Shown: positions 1 through 6,902, counted from the stretch's first letter. The stretch: DNA of 7,557 nucleotides from Bacteroidales bacterium (GCA_030638325.1 DAOWEV010000222.1:1-7557), one strand, 5' to 3'. The notes: generated by a model not told the origin, from the sequence alone. Translations and numbers: made by a program.

Positions 1-77
1 GACCGAAGTCCGAAGACCGAAGTCCGAAGACCGAAGTCCGAAGACCGAAGTCCGAAGACCGAAGACCGAAGTCGGAA
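1..77. repeat. heptamer tandem repeat (GACCGAA/GTCCGAA)
   Basis: Four perfect copies of the 14-bp unit GACCGAAGTCCGAA occupy 1-14, 15-28, 29-42 and 43-56. A lone GACCGAA follows at 57-63, and a variant 14-mer with one change (GTCGGAA) at 64-77. The 14-mer is itself two related heptamers, so the basic period is 7 bp. The array starts at the window edge and may extend further left. It lies downstream of the M48 protease gene. A related heptamer run recurs at 1749-1776. Function unknown. Confidence 0.9.
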
Positions 78-87
78 GATGGGAACA

Positions 88-129
88 GTTGATAGTTGAC
101 GGTTGACAGTTGGCGGTTGAGAGTTGAGA
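88..129. repeat. degenerate heptamer tandem repeat (GTTGAGA-like)
   Basis: Six consecutive heptamers are readable: GTTGATA, GTTGACG, GTTGACA, GTTGGCG, GTTGAGA and GTTGAGA. The array ends two bases before the stop codon of the M48 gene (132-134 on the minus strand). The 15 bases at 116-130 are the exact reverse complement of 1254-1268, so the protease gene lies between inverted copies of this repeat. Confidence 0.85.
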
Positions 130-131
130 GC

Positions 132-980
132 TTAGAACTTAATTTTCCTGACTGGCTCGCTGCCACTACCATCCGGCCCATGGTAGTATTCCATAGCTTC
201 CGGCATCCTTTCGTTGATCTTTCTGATCCTGGTCTCATCGGATGGATGTGTGCTTAAAAACTCAGGTATTTGTTGTCCGCCTTTCATCTGGCTCATTCTT
301 TCCCAAAATTCTAAAGCCGTATGTGGGTCGTAACCGGCCATAGCCATGAATATCAGGCCCAGATGATCGGCTTCGCTCTCGTGAAGACGGCTATAGGGCA
401 GCATAGCCCCATATTGAGCACCCACAGCATAAGCCATTAACCAGAGTTGTTGTGTCTCCTCAGGCTTTTCCTGAAGAGCTATAGTAAGAGTCATACCTCC
501 CATTTGAGCAATCAAGGCCTGGCTCATACGTTCATTGCCATGCTTGGCAATGGCATGAGCAATTTCGTGTCCCATGACAACAGCCAGACCAGCCTCATCT
601 TTGGTAACCGGCAAAATACCAGTGTAAACCACTACTTTTCCACCGGGCATGCACCAGGCGTTCGCATCCTTGTCATCCACAAGATTGAACTGCCAGGCGT
701 AACCTTGTAATTCGTCAGAAATTTTATGTTGCGAAAAATATTGTTCCACGGCCCCCTGTATCTTGCTGCCAACAGATTTGACCATCCGGGTTTGTTGAGG
801 ATTGTTACTGAGCTTGTTCTCCTTCAGAAATTGATCATATTGCTGAAAACTCATCTCCAGCATAGAGGCATTCGGGATCAGATCCAACTGCTTCCTGCCT
901 GTCAGTGGAACCGTATGGCAGGAAGCGATAAAGAGAATTAATAATACAAGGCTGATGGATTTTCTGAAAGGCTTTATCAT
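132..980 (-). CDS. M48 family zinc metalloprotease, lipoprotein (LoiP/BepA-like)
   Basis: A 282-residue predicted periplasmic or outer-membrane-attached endopeptidase. Residues 1-20 form a lipoprotein signal peptide (basic start, then a hydrophobic stretch) with the lipobox FIASC, so Cys21 should be lipidated. The zinc site is HEIAH at 138-142, with the probable third ligand Glu201 in ESEAD (201-205). MPGG at 111-114 and HPSDETR near 245-251 are further conserved M48 features. Length and layout match single-domain LoiP/YggG-like proteins. The C-terminal TPR domain of BepA is absent. Family members act in outer-membrane protein quality control, but the substrate here is unknown. The ATG at 980 directly precedes the signal peptide. 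The gene stands alone between repeat-rich gaps, with the META lipoprotein 304 bp upstream on the same strand. I see no frame disruption. Confidence 0.93.
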   Translation of the reverse strand: MIKPFRKSISLVLLILFIASCHTVPLTGRKQLDLIPNASMLEMSFQQYDQFLKENKLSNNPQQTRMVKSVGSKIQGAVEQYFSQHKISDELQGYAWQFNLVDDKDANAWCMPGGKVVVYTGILPVTKDEAGLAVVMGHEIAHAIAKHGNERMSQALIAQMGGMTLTIALQEKPEETQQLWLMAYAVGAQYGAMLPYSRLHESEADHLGLIFMAMAGYDPHTALEFWERMSQMKGGQQIPEFLSTHPSDETRIRKINERMPEAMEYYHGPDGSGSEPVRKIKF

Positions 981-1024
981 GATTTCTAGTAATTATTTAG
1001 CAATGCTCTATTCTTGTCTCTTTC

Positions 1025-1090
1025 GTCATTTGCTTCGCTGTCATTCTATTGTCATTTGCTTCGCTGTCATTCTATTGTCATTTGCTTCGT
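1025..1090. repeat. 26-bp tandem repeat, 2.5 copies
   Basis: A 26-bp unit beginning GTCATTTGCTTCGCTGTCAT is present as identical copies at 1025-1050 and 1051-1076, then a partial copy at 1077-1090 that diverges after TGCTTCG. It lies upstream of the M48 start codon on the minus strand. The unit is non-coding and its role is unknown. Confidence 0.85.
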
Positions 1091-1096
1091 TCTCAA

Positions 1097-1126
1097 TTGA
1101 ATGACCATTGAATGACCATTGAATGA
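1097..1126. repeat. 11-bp tandem repeat (TTGAATGACCA)
   Basis: TTGAATGACCA occurs at 1097-1107 and 1108-1118, followed by a partial copy at 1119-1126. It directly follows the 26-bp repeats. It belongs to the same run of simple intergenic repeats upstream of the protease gene. Confidence 0.75.
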
Positions 1127-1144
1127 TTGACGATTTTCTTCTCA

Positions 1145-1268
1145 CCTATCCCGTAACCCGTATCGCGTATCACATCTCAATTCTCCCTCCGTCCCTCAGT
1201 CCCTCAGTCCCTCAGTCTCTCGCCCCATCGCCCCATCGCCACACACATCTCAACTCTCAACTCTCAAC
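1145..1268. repeat. block of mixed 7- and 8-bp tandem repeats
   Basis: Several short arrays are packed together. Heptamers CCGTAAC, CCGTATC and GCGTATC lie at 1151-1171. The octamer GTCCCTCA occurs three times at 1191-1214. CGCCCCAT occurs twice near 1221-1236. TCTCAAC occurs three times at 1248-1268. The plus strand is pyrimidine-rich throughout, in contrast to the purine-rich arrays at 1-130. With the two arrays before it, this block fills most of the 981-1284 gap between genes. I see no ORF or RNA gene there. Confidence 0.8.
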
Positions 1269-1284
1269 TCTTCTCCCTCACGCT

Positions 1285-1731
1285 TCACTTTGAATCTTTA
1301 ATCTTAAAGTGCAGGTGATAATCCCCCCCGGTCAGAATGGTCAGTTCTTTATCTTCAATAAGATAATATTCTGATAACTCAAGGTTGTATACGAACACGG
1401 CTTCCCAGTCGATAGGTTCATTTGTGTAGCAATGCATTTCGGTCATCGAAAGATTGGAAACGGTTAATGATGCACCTTGCACACTATAATTACCGGTTCC
1501 CGTATTGCAATAACTGTTTATGCTTAATAAACCCATGGGCCCAAACAGGGTATTGATCTCAAGGGTATCAGAAATATAAAGAAACTGTGGTGGCTGTATA
1601 TTGTTCTTCTCCAGGCTCACGAACTGCCAGTAACTCCGGATGGTGATCTCCTCTTCCTTTTTACATGAATCCAGTGAAAGGCCTATCAAAACGATCAATA
1701 TAATAATAGTGATTTTTCCCATATTATTCAT
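1285..1731 (-). CDS. META-domain (HslJ-like) lipoprotein, likely surface-exposed
   Basis: A 148-residue protein. A hydrophobic signal (about 6-20) ends in the lipobox LDSC, so Cys23 should be lipidated. The next residues, KKEEE, resemble the Bacteroidota lipoprotein export signal that sends lipoproteins to the outer face of the outer membrane. Residues 33-144 fit the META/DUF306 fold: an initial tryptophan (YWQF, 34-37), the core CNTGTGNY at 75-82, the TEMHC motif (97-101), an acidic WEAVF helix (109-113), then Y-x-x-x-x-x-x-L-T-I-L strands. META domains occur in E. coli HslJ, linked to novobiocin resistance and heat shock, but a biochemical function is not established. The start at 1731 is supported by the signal peptide; Met4 is an equally possible start. 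Similarity is motif-level only. Confidence 0.75.
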   Translation of the reverse strand: MNNMGKITIIILIVLIGLSLDSCKKEEEITIRSYWQFVSLEKNNIQPPQFLYISDTLEINTLFGPMGLLSINSYCNTGTGNYSVQGASLTVSNLSMTEMHCYTNEPIDWEAVFVYNLELSEYYLIEDKELTILTGGDYHLHFKIKDSK

Positions 1732-1748
1732 AACGTACTTAAGAGCAA

Positions 1749-1776
1749 GTCAGAAGCCAGAAGTCCGAAGTCAGAA
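1749..1776. repeat. heptamer repeat related to the 1-77 array
   Basis: Four heptamers are readable: GTCAGAA, GCCAGAA, GTCCGAA and GTCAGAA. The third is identical to a heptamer of the 1-77 array and lies on the same strand. The run starts 17 bp upstream of the META lipoprotein start codon, inside its expected leader region. Confidence 0.75.
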
Positions 1777-1867
1777 GTAAAATCTCAACATCCTCAACAC
1801 CTACTACCCAACACCCCTCATGATTTTAAATTTCTAATGCGAATTAAGGGTTGAAATAAGGTATTTT

Positions 1868-2120
1868 TACCACAAAGGTCACAAAGGATATCACAAAGTC
1901 ACCCTAAGGACTAAAAAATAACTCGTTTAATACCGTCTTTCAATTGTCTGACATTACAGTTTGCCAATAAGCCTGACTGACATCCTGAAAGTTTTAAATA
2001 AGTGAGTATTTGTGCCATTTTAAATATTTTCTATAATCAAAATAATCAACTGTTTTCTTTAATCCTTTGTGATACCGATAGCAATCGGTATTGTGAAATC
2101 CTTTGTGCCCTTCGTGGTTA
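1868..2120. repeat. MITE-like element with CACAAAGG inverted arms
   Basis: The left arm at 1868-1898 (TACCACAAAGGTCACAAAGG, continuing ATATCACAAAG) matches the reverse complement of 2093-2120 (GTGAAATCCTTTGTG, continuing CCCTTCGTGGTTA) with a few mismatches. A further CTTTGTG copy lies at 2064-2070. The interior of about 165 bp is AT-rich and has no ORF. I know similar arms from Bacteroidota intergenic regions, but this is recollection, not a search. It could be a non-autonomous mobile element or a structured repeat. It occupies most of the 1732-2148 gap. Confidence 0.55.
2072..2091. repeat. perfect 8-bp-stem hairpin inside the inverted-repeat arm
   Basis: ATACCGAT (2072-2079), loop AGCA and ATCGGTAT (2084-2091) form a perfect palindromic hairpin of 20 bp. 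It interrupts the right arm between CTTTGTG and TTGTGAAATCC, as if inserted into the repeat. No U-run follows on either strand, so it is not a classic terminator. Confidence 0.7.
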
Positions 2121-2148
2121 ATAAAATCTCAAACCTTGATCCGCATTT

Positions 2149-2742
2149 CTAATTATGCGATGGATCATCCGGGAAATTGGTCCATGATTTATAATTGCCG
2201 CCAAGACGGTGCAATGATCTTGTCCATAAACTCCCCGGTTTCGTATTCAGTAACTGCTCTGCATTGATGTTAGCGACCACCCAGGAGTTACGTTTCAATT
2301 CTTCATCAAGCTGCTCCGGGGCCCAGCCTGAGTAACCTGCAAAAAAACGGATATCATCAGGGTTCAGGGCTTTCAATTCTATCATCTCCCTGACCGTTTC
2401 AATATCACCTCCCCAGTATATGCCTTCAATAATTTCCACACTCTCCGGGATCAGCTCACCCATAGTGTGAATAAAGAACAAACTGTCATTCTGAACCGGT
2501 CCGCCCAAATAGATCTGTCCCTGAAAATCAGGGAAATCTTTAACCACTTCGTTGAACCTGGATTTTACCAGTTTGTTGATGATCACCCCGAAAGTACCAT
2601 CTTCATTGTGCTCTGCTAACAAAACAACGGCACGTTTGAAAAAATAATCCATCAGAAAAGGCTCAGAAATAAGGATCTTACCCTTTTCCGGCTGGATATC
2701 GTTGGTCCTGATCTTCAATATGTCCCTTAAATCTTTCATCAT
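2149..2742 (-). CDS. yqgE: YqgE/AlgH family protein (DUF179)
   Basis: A 197-residue cytoplasmic protein of the UPF0301 family, covering the usual full length. Conserved blocks are GKILISEPF (21-29), the GVIINK strand (52-57), YLGGPV (78-83), FFAGYSGWAPEQL (133-145) with Trp154 soon after, and LHRLGGNY (177-184). No signal peptide or membrane segment is visible. The molecular function of the family is not established; AlgH was named from an effect on alginate production in Pseudomonas. It is divergent to the MurL-like gene across 80 bp, so shared regulation is possible. The ATG at 2742 is chosen; Met2 would also serve. The last residues are close to the end of the inverted-repeat element. Confidence 0.93.
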   Translation of the reverse strand: MMKDLRDILKIRTNDIQPEKGKILISEPFLMDYFFKRAVVLLAEHNEDGTFGVIINKLVKSRFNEVVKDFPDFQGQIYLGGPVQNDSLFFIHTMGELIPESVEIIEGIYWGGDIETVREMIELKALNPDDIRFFAGYSGWAPEQLDEELKRNSWVVANINAEQLLNTKPGSLWTRSLHRLGGNYKSWTNFPDDPSHN

Positions 2743-2766
2743 TTATATTAGTAACGGGCAGTCATA

Positions 2767-2774
2767 CAAATCTA
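2767..2774 (-). promoter_or_regulatory. putative -7 box for yqgE
   Basis: On the minus strand this reads TAGATTTG, an exact match to the Bacteroidota -7 consensus TAnnTTTG, 24 bp upstream of the yqgE ATG. A TTTTG at 2804-2800 could act as the -33 element, but the spacing (about 25 bp) is longer than the usual 19-21. Pattern match only. Confidence 0.4.
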
Positions 2775-2778
2775 TTAT

Positions 2779-2800
2779 GTACTTTTGAATACTAAAGTAC
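2779..2800. promoter_or_regulatory. palindrome in the yqgE/murL divergent region
   Basis: GTACTTT (2779-2785) and AAAGTAC (2794-2800) form a perfect 7-bp inverted repeat around an 8-bp spacer. It covers the putative murL -7 box and lies just upstream of the yqgE box. This is where an operator for a dimeric regulator would be expected. The regulator is unknown. Confidence 0.4.
2780..2787 (+). promoter_or_regulatory. putative -7 box for the murL-like gene
   Basis: TACTTTTG matches TAnnTTTG exactly and lies 35 bp before the ATG at 2823. I see no convincing TTTG at the -33 position. The box overlaps the left arm of the GTACTTT palindrome. Confidence 0.4.
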
Positions 2801-2822
2801 AAAAATAATACCATATACTGAT

Positions 2823-4220
2823 ATGCCTGCTGAAAATTTTATCAGGTACCTGGAACTCAGAAAGGAATTTCCTTTCTTTATATATGAATCTTATTCTTAT
2901 TCCCTCTATGAAAATAGTATAAGAATAGGGTTTGAGTTCAATTTATCGGACCGTTATTTTTTTCATCCGGAGATGCATATCCCATTGAAGGATTCATTTC
3001 GTATCAAAACGTTTCCAGGCAAGGAAAATAAACAGATTTGGGACACGCTGGTATTCCATATCGGTATGATAGAGCTGATCAGTTATTGGAAGGCTGCCTG
3101 CCCGCCTGATATCATTATCAAGCCTCACCGTATCTCTCATGACCAGATATCATGGTGGAAGAAATTATATTATTTTGGCCTGGGTGAGTTTTTCTATACC
3201 AATTCCATTAAAAATGACATCCACGACTTTGTGAACATCATTTCAGGCAATGGTGAAGAAACAATGCCCATCCGGCCCGGATTGTCCTCCGGTACACTTA
3301 TTCCTGTCGGAGGCGGCAAAGACTCAGCAGTCACGCTTGAATTACTGAAAAAAAATACAGATGAGATAGTTGCGTTTGCGGTTAACCCCGGCCAGGCTAT
3401 CCTGAGAACTGCCGAAATGTCAGGTTTGAACCGGGGTGAGCTGGTGGAATTCCACAGAACCATCGATCCCGAACTGCTGAAACTCAATCAGGCTGGCTTT
3501 CTGAACGGACACACTCCATTTTCAGCCCTGCTGGCGTTCAACACTTTGGTGGCTTCATACCTGACAGGATTTAAAAATATTGCCCTTTCAAATGAATCCA
3601 GTGCAAACGAATCAACTGTGCCCGGTACGATGATCAATCATCAGTACTCCAAAAGTTACGGGTTTGAAAGTGATTTCAGGTATTATGTTGATAAATATAT
3701 CTCCCCTGAATTCAATTACTTCAGTTTCCTGAGACCCTTATCAGAACTTCAGATAGCGGGCATGTTTTCGCAGTTCAGCGACTATCATCCGGTATTCAGA
3801 AGCTGTAACGCCGGCAGTAAAAAGGGGGCCTGGTGTGGGGCCTGCTCCAAATGCCTGTTTACCTTTATTATATTATCACCTTTCCTAAATAAAAACGAGC
3901 TGTTGAAAATCTTTGGAAAAGACCTGTTGGATGATCTGAGCCTGAAAAAGGAGTTTGACGAATTAACAGGGCTCTCGGACATAAAGCCATTCGAATGCGT
4001 AGGTACCCCCGAAGAGATCAACCTGGCCCTGGTGGCCACCATTAAGAAAAGATCTGATGACCTGCCTGCCTTGGTAAAATACTATATCGATACCAGCCAG
4101 TATGCAAAGTATAAAGATGCGGACTCCGGCAGACTATTTGATCAGATCAATCCGGAGCATCACCTGGACAGCAAGCATCTTGAAATCTTAAAGCAAAATA
4201 TCAACCTGCATACCCTCTGA
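2823..4220 (+). CDS. murL: MurL-like UDP-MurNAc-L-Ala-L-Glu epimerase (PP-loop)
   Basis: A 465-residue soluble protein. The family reaction (Xanthomonas MurL) uses ATP to invert the terminal L-Glu of UDP-MurNAc-L-Ala-L-Glu to D-Glu, releasing AMP and PPi. Residues 1-150 form an N-terminal domain without a motif I can name. The PP-loop is GGGKDS at 163-168. Other blocks that I associate with the family are SNESSANES (256-264), NHQYSKSY (272-279), FSFLRPLSELQIA (300-312), and a cysteine cluster C328, C338, C341, C344 followed by FTFIILSPFL. The cluster spacing is like the zinc site of QueC, the main alternative assignment. QueC is about half this length and lacks the N-terminal domain. A MurD-like gene downstream on the same strand supports the MurL call. 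The ATG lies 35 bp after a good -7 box. It ends 16 bp from the convergent beta-helix gene, with no strong terminator seen. Assignment is from recalled motifs, not a search. Confidence 0.78.
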   Translation: MPAENFIRYLELRKEFPFFIYESYSYSLYENSIRIGFEFNLSDRYFFHPEMHIPLKDSFRIKTFPGKENKQIWDTLVFHIGMIELISYWKAACPPDIIIKPHRISHDQISWWKKLYYFGLGEFFYTNSIKNDIHDFVNIISGNGEETMPIRPGLSSGTLIPVGGGKDSAVTLELLKKNTDEIVAFAVNPGQAILRTAEMSGLNRGELVEFHRTIDPELLKLNQAGFLNGHTPFSALLAFNTLVASYLTGFKNIALSNESSANESTVPGTMINHQYSKSYGFESDFRYYVDKYISPEFNYFSFLRPLSELQIAGMFSQFSDYHPVFRSCNAGSKKGAWCGACSKCLFTFIILSPFLNKNELLKIFGKDLLDDLSLKKEFDELTGLSDIKPFECVGTPEEINLALVATIKKRSDDLPALVKYYIDTSQYAKYKDADSGRLFDQINPEHHLDSKHLEILKQNINLHTL

Positions 4221-4236
4221 CAGAAAATCTCAGGTT

Positions 4237-6549
4237 TTATCTCGCTATGATAAACTTCCCCTTCGCTATAATCTTCCTCTCATTCCTGAGAATGGCAATG
4301 TAAAAGCCTGGTGTAAATGAAGAAATATCAATAGTGTGGTGGTTTTGTTTTTCAGTTACTCCAATCTTTTCTATAAAGATGCCGTAAGCGTTCATAATCA
4401 AGATTTCTTCAGGCCTTTCCTCATTTTCAGTATTATACATGATAGAGAGCGTGCTTGAAGCCGGGTTGGGGGTAATTATTAAATTATCATTAATGAAAGA
4501 TAAAAGTTCTTCAATCCCGACCGGAAACCATTCATAGGCTCCAATATCGATACTTGAACCGTATATCCTCGGGTTCCCGGCCAGGTCATACTCGGGGAGT
4601 TCTATTCCATCAGGGAGATTTAGTGTTCCGGCATCGATGCAGGGAGAACTGGCCTGGAGGGAGTAAGGAAAATTGCTTATTGTGTCCCACAACGGATCGG
4701 TGTCAATATTGGTGGAATCGTAATATATAGTATGAACTTGTGGGAATATATAAATATCCTCGAGTCCTCCTTCAATCAATGAATTGTAAACATTTAATGT
4801 ACAGGGTTCATCAGGATACGAGTTAAGATAGATCTGATGATCTATATTGCCATACATGATTGAATTATAAATATTTAGTTTTGCACTTGCGGCTAATCCA
4901 ATAGCATATCCCTCATCGCTTATCAGACATACATTATTGCCTATTGTTGAATTCACAAGATAAACAGTTGGATTTTCAGCCACGAATAGTGAGTTTACCG
5001 CAAAACCGGTTGGTGCATCCTCCTGGTTTTCAATAAATTCACATCCAATAATATACATTGTATGGGAATTGGGATAAGCAAAAGCACCATCAATAAACAA
5101 GCCATCACCATGACCATGTTCCGGATTATTTGCCGGGTGATTATTATATATGCGACAGTTGATCATGTAATTAGTATCTTGTGTTTGTTCGTTGCTACCT
5201 ATGTAGCGGGCACCTATTCCCATATGGGGTGCGCCGCCATAATTATTAAAAATATCAACGTTGATCAACTTGCAATTATGCGTACTGAAGGCAAAAACAC
5301 TTCTCCCATCCCCTATGCTATTTGTCATAGATACATTTTCAAAAAGAACATTTTCATTAACATATAAAAAAATCAACCCTATCCGTTTATATGTGTTTGT
5401 TATTCCATTTCCTCCTGTCAGGGTCATCCTTTTAAAGCCAAAATTCTTAATTAAATTATTGCCTTTGATCAAATAAATCATCGAATCAGCATCGAGGATG
5501 GTATAATCTTTCGACTCACCTTCAAAAGAAATATAACTCCTGAGATTCAATGGATATTTCTCCCCGGAGATTGAAGGCGAGTATAACCCGTTTTTAATAT
5601 AGATGGTGTTTGGGAGTGTACTGTCTGAAATTATTTTTTTTAAAGCGAAGGAGACTGAACGTAAAGGCTCACTTGTATTAATTCCTGAGTTTGTATCATT
5701 CCCATAAGGGCTCACATATAAATCTGCATTAACAGGAATGATTTTTTGGTTTTGTATATCATAAGTTAAGCCCTCCATAGGGAAACCATGTTCATCCGTT
5801 TTAATTAAGTGATAATTATCCGGATTTAGCACTGTAAAAGTATCAACAGCTAAATAGACTGGTGAGCAGTTATATGAAACAAAAACCTCACAAGCTTTAC
5901 TTGCATTATTCAAATATATATTACAACGATCTATGGTATCAAAAGTAACCGAGCTTTCAAAACCCATTAGTATTGCACCACCATATTCATATGCATGGTT
6001 GTCATGAATCCTGACCCCGGACAGGTGTAACTGGGAGTTATGAATATATATACCTGCACCATGTCCATTCACGTGGTTGTTTGTTATATTACAATGACTT
6101 ATCTCCGAATAAGAATCTCGACAATAAATCCCCCCGCCCATTCTGGTACTTAAAAATTGAATTGTTCCAATACCGTTTTGTATTGTAAAGCCTATCAATC
6201 TGGCAATGCTATCATTATTAGATAGATTTACACAACTTCCGGCTTGAATCCCATCGATGATTGTATTGTAAATACAGGAATCCTCATTAGTAAGGAGATA
6301 AAGGCTTGCAACAGTGATGCTTTTCCCTTGAAAATCTATATTTTCGTAATATGTACCGGGATATACAAGTATTGTGTCACCATTATTAGCACTATTTATT
6401 GCTGATTGGATGGTGTTGTTATAATAATTGCTTTTTTTTGATACAACAATGATTTGCCCGAAGCCTTGATTTAGGGCTAAAAACAAAACAACTACCACTA
6501 AAAAAAACTTATGGTATCTGCAATAATTCAATATGAGCTTATTTTTCAT
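4237..6549 (-). CDS. secreted parallel beta-helix protein with T9SS sorting domain
   Basis: A 770-residue predicted secreted or surface protein. A signal peptide covers about residues 1-31, with likely cleavage before Gln32. A first beta-helix module begins with IQSAINSANNGDTILVYPGT (47-66) and runs through Asn/Gly-rich rungs to about 235. A second module starts at YVSPYGNDTNSG (278-289), a DUF1565-type opening, with rungs to about 600. Residues 615-674 (DTDPLW, SPCIDAG, DLAGNPR, DIGAYEW) are the choice-of-anchor-Q ending. The C-terminal 80 residues are a type A Por sorting domain: PNPAS (694-698), FTPGFY (745-750) and the basic tail KGKFIIAR. Such proteins often bind or cleave polysaccharide, but I see no catalytic motif, so substrate and activity are unknown. 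Convergent with murL. The gene is more AT-rich than murL, a possible sign of separate origin. Confidence 0.9.
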   Translation of the reverse strand: MKNKLILNYCRYHKFFLVVVVLFLALNQGFGQIIVVSKKSNYYNNTIQSAINSANNGDTILVYPGTYYENIDFQGKSITVASLYLLTNEDSCIYNTIIDGIQAGSCVNLSNNDSIARLIGFTIQNGIGTIQFLSTRMGGGIYCRDSYSEISHCNITNNHVNGHGAGIYIHNSQLHLSGVRIHDNHAYEYGGAILMGFESSVTFDTIDRCNIYLNNASKACEVFVSYNCSPVYLAVDTFTVLNPDNYHLIKTDEHGFPMEGLTYDIQNQKIIPVNADLYVSPYGNDTNSGINTSEPLRSVSFALKKIISDSTLPNTIYIKNGLYSPSISGEKYPLNLRSYISFEGESKDYTILDADSMIYLIKGNNLIKNFGFKRMTLTGGNGITNTYKRIGLIFLYVNENVLFENVSMTNSIGDGRSVFAFSTHNCKLINVDIFNNYGGAPHMGIGARYIGSNEQTQDTNYMINCRIYNNHPANNPEHGHGDGLFIDGAFAYPNSHTMYIIGCEFIENQEDAPTGFAVNSLFVAENPTVYLVNSTIGNNVCLISDEGYAIGLAASAKLNIYNSIMYGNIDHQIYLNSYPDEPCTLNVYNSLIEGGLEDIYIFPQVHTIYYDSTNIDTDPLWDTISNFPYSLQASSPCIDAGTLNLPDGIELPEYDLAGNPRIYGSSIDIGAYEWFPVGIEELLSFINDNLIITPNPASSTLSIMYNTENEERPEEILIMNAYGIFIEKIGVTEKQNHHTIDISSFTPGFYIAILRNERKIIAKGKFIIAR

Positions 6550-6600
6550 TGTGTTATAACAATCTTTTCAATTACGGATTGTTTCCCGGCAACTAACTTT

Positions 6601-6626
6601 AACACGTATATACCTATAAACGAGTT
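6601..6626. promoter_or_regulatory. 26-bp imperfect palindrome upstream of the beta-helix gene
   Basis: AACACGTATATA (6601-6612) and TATAAACGAGTT (6615-6626) are inverted repeats matching at 10 of 12 positions around a central CC. Twelve-base arms around a short centre suit a dimeric regulator or a tyrosine-recombinase core site. The sequence cannot decide between them. It lies about 50 bp upstream of the beta-helix start codon. Confidence 0.35.
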
Positions 6627-6671
6627 GTGGGGAATTAAACCTCACCTTCTCGTCCGTCGAATCCGCCTTAT

Positions 6672-6689
6672 ATGTTTGTTAATAAACAT
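6672..6689. promoter_or_regulatory. 18-bp near-perfect palindrome
   Basis: ATGTTTGTTAATAAACAT is palindromic except for one G/T pair. It lies about 123 bp upstream of the beta-helix start. On the minus strand TATATTTA (6711-6704), with a TTG 20 bp further upstream, is a weak candidate promoter, which would place this palindrome in the transcript leader. Low certainty. Confidence 0.3.
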
Positions 6690-6902
6690 TGGTAAACACT
6701 CCGTAAATATACAACATATGACAACGAAAATCAAGCAAAGCCAGGAAATATTACTCAATAAATTGTAACTATTTAGGTGTTTTATATATCATACAAACGT
6801 TTTTCTTCATATTAAATTCTAAGCAATAATTTGGATAAATATTATTTTAATGTGCTGGGGAATATAAATTCGCTTATATATCTTTTAACAAATTATGTCT
6901 TC
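6690..6902. other. AT-rich intergenic DNA, no gene seen
   Basis: This is the central part of the 640-bp gap between the beta-helix and murD-like genes. It is strongly AT-rich. I see no convincing ORF, RNA gene or repeat, only a small AATAAT/ATTATT dyad at 6825-6846. Confidence 0.5.

Noticed and set aside
1..77. CRISPR-like array
   Set aside because: The units are 7/14 bp, directly adjacent and without unique spacers, so this is a simple tandem repeat.
447..941. Plus-strand open frames opposite the M48 gene
   Set aside because: They are antisense to a protease with an intact HExxH site and show no homology features.
2823..4220. QueC (7-cyano-7-deazaguanine synthase)
   Set aside because: PP-loop and Cys cluster are similar, but the protein is about twice as long, has a large N-terminal domain and additional MurL-type blocks, and no other queuosine gene is nearby.
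4210..4240. Bidirectional terminator between convergent genes
   Set aside because: Only a 4-bp CTGA/TCAG stem is visible, too weak to support a terminator.
5062..5367. Plus-strand open frame inside the beta-helix gene
   Set aside because: It lies antisense within a clearly coding gene and has no recognisable domain.
6511..6768. Plus-strand 85-codon open frame over the beta-helix start
   Set aside because: It overlaps the signal-peptide coding region antisense, has no family features and runs through the palindrome region.
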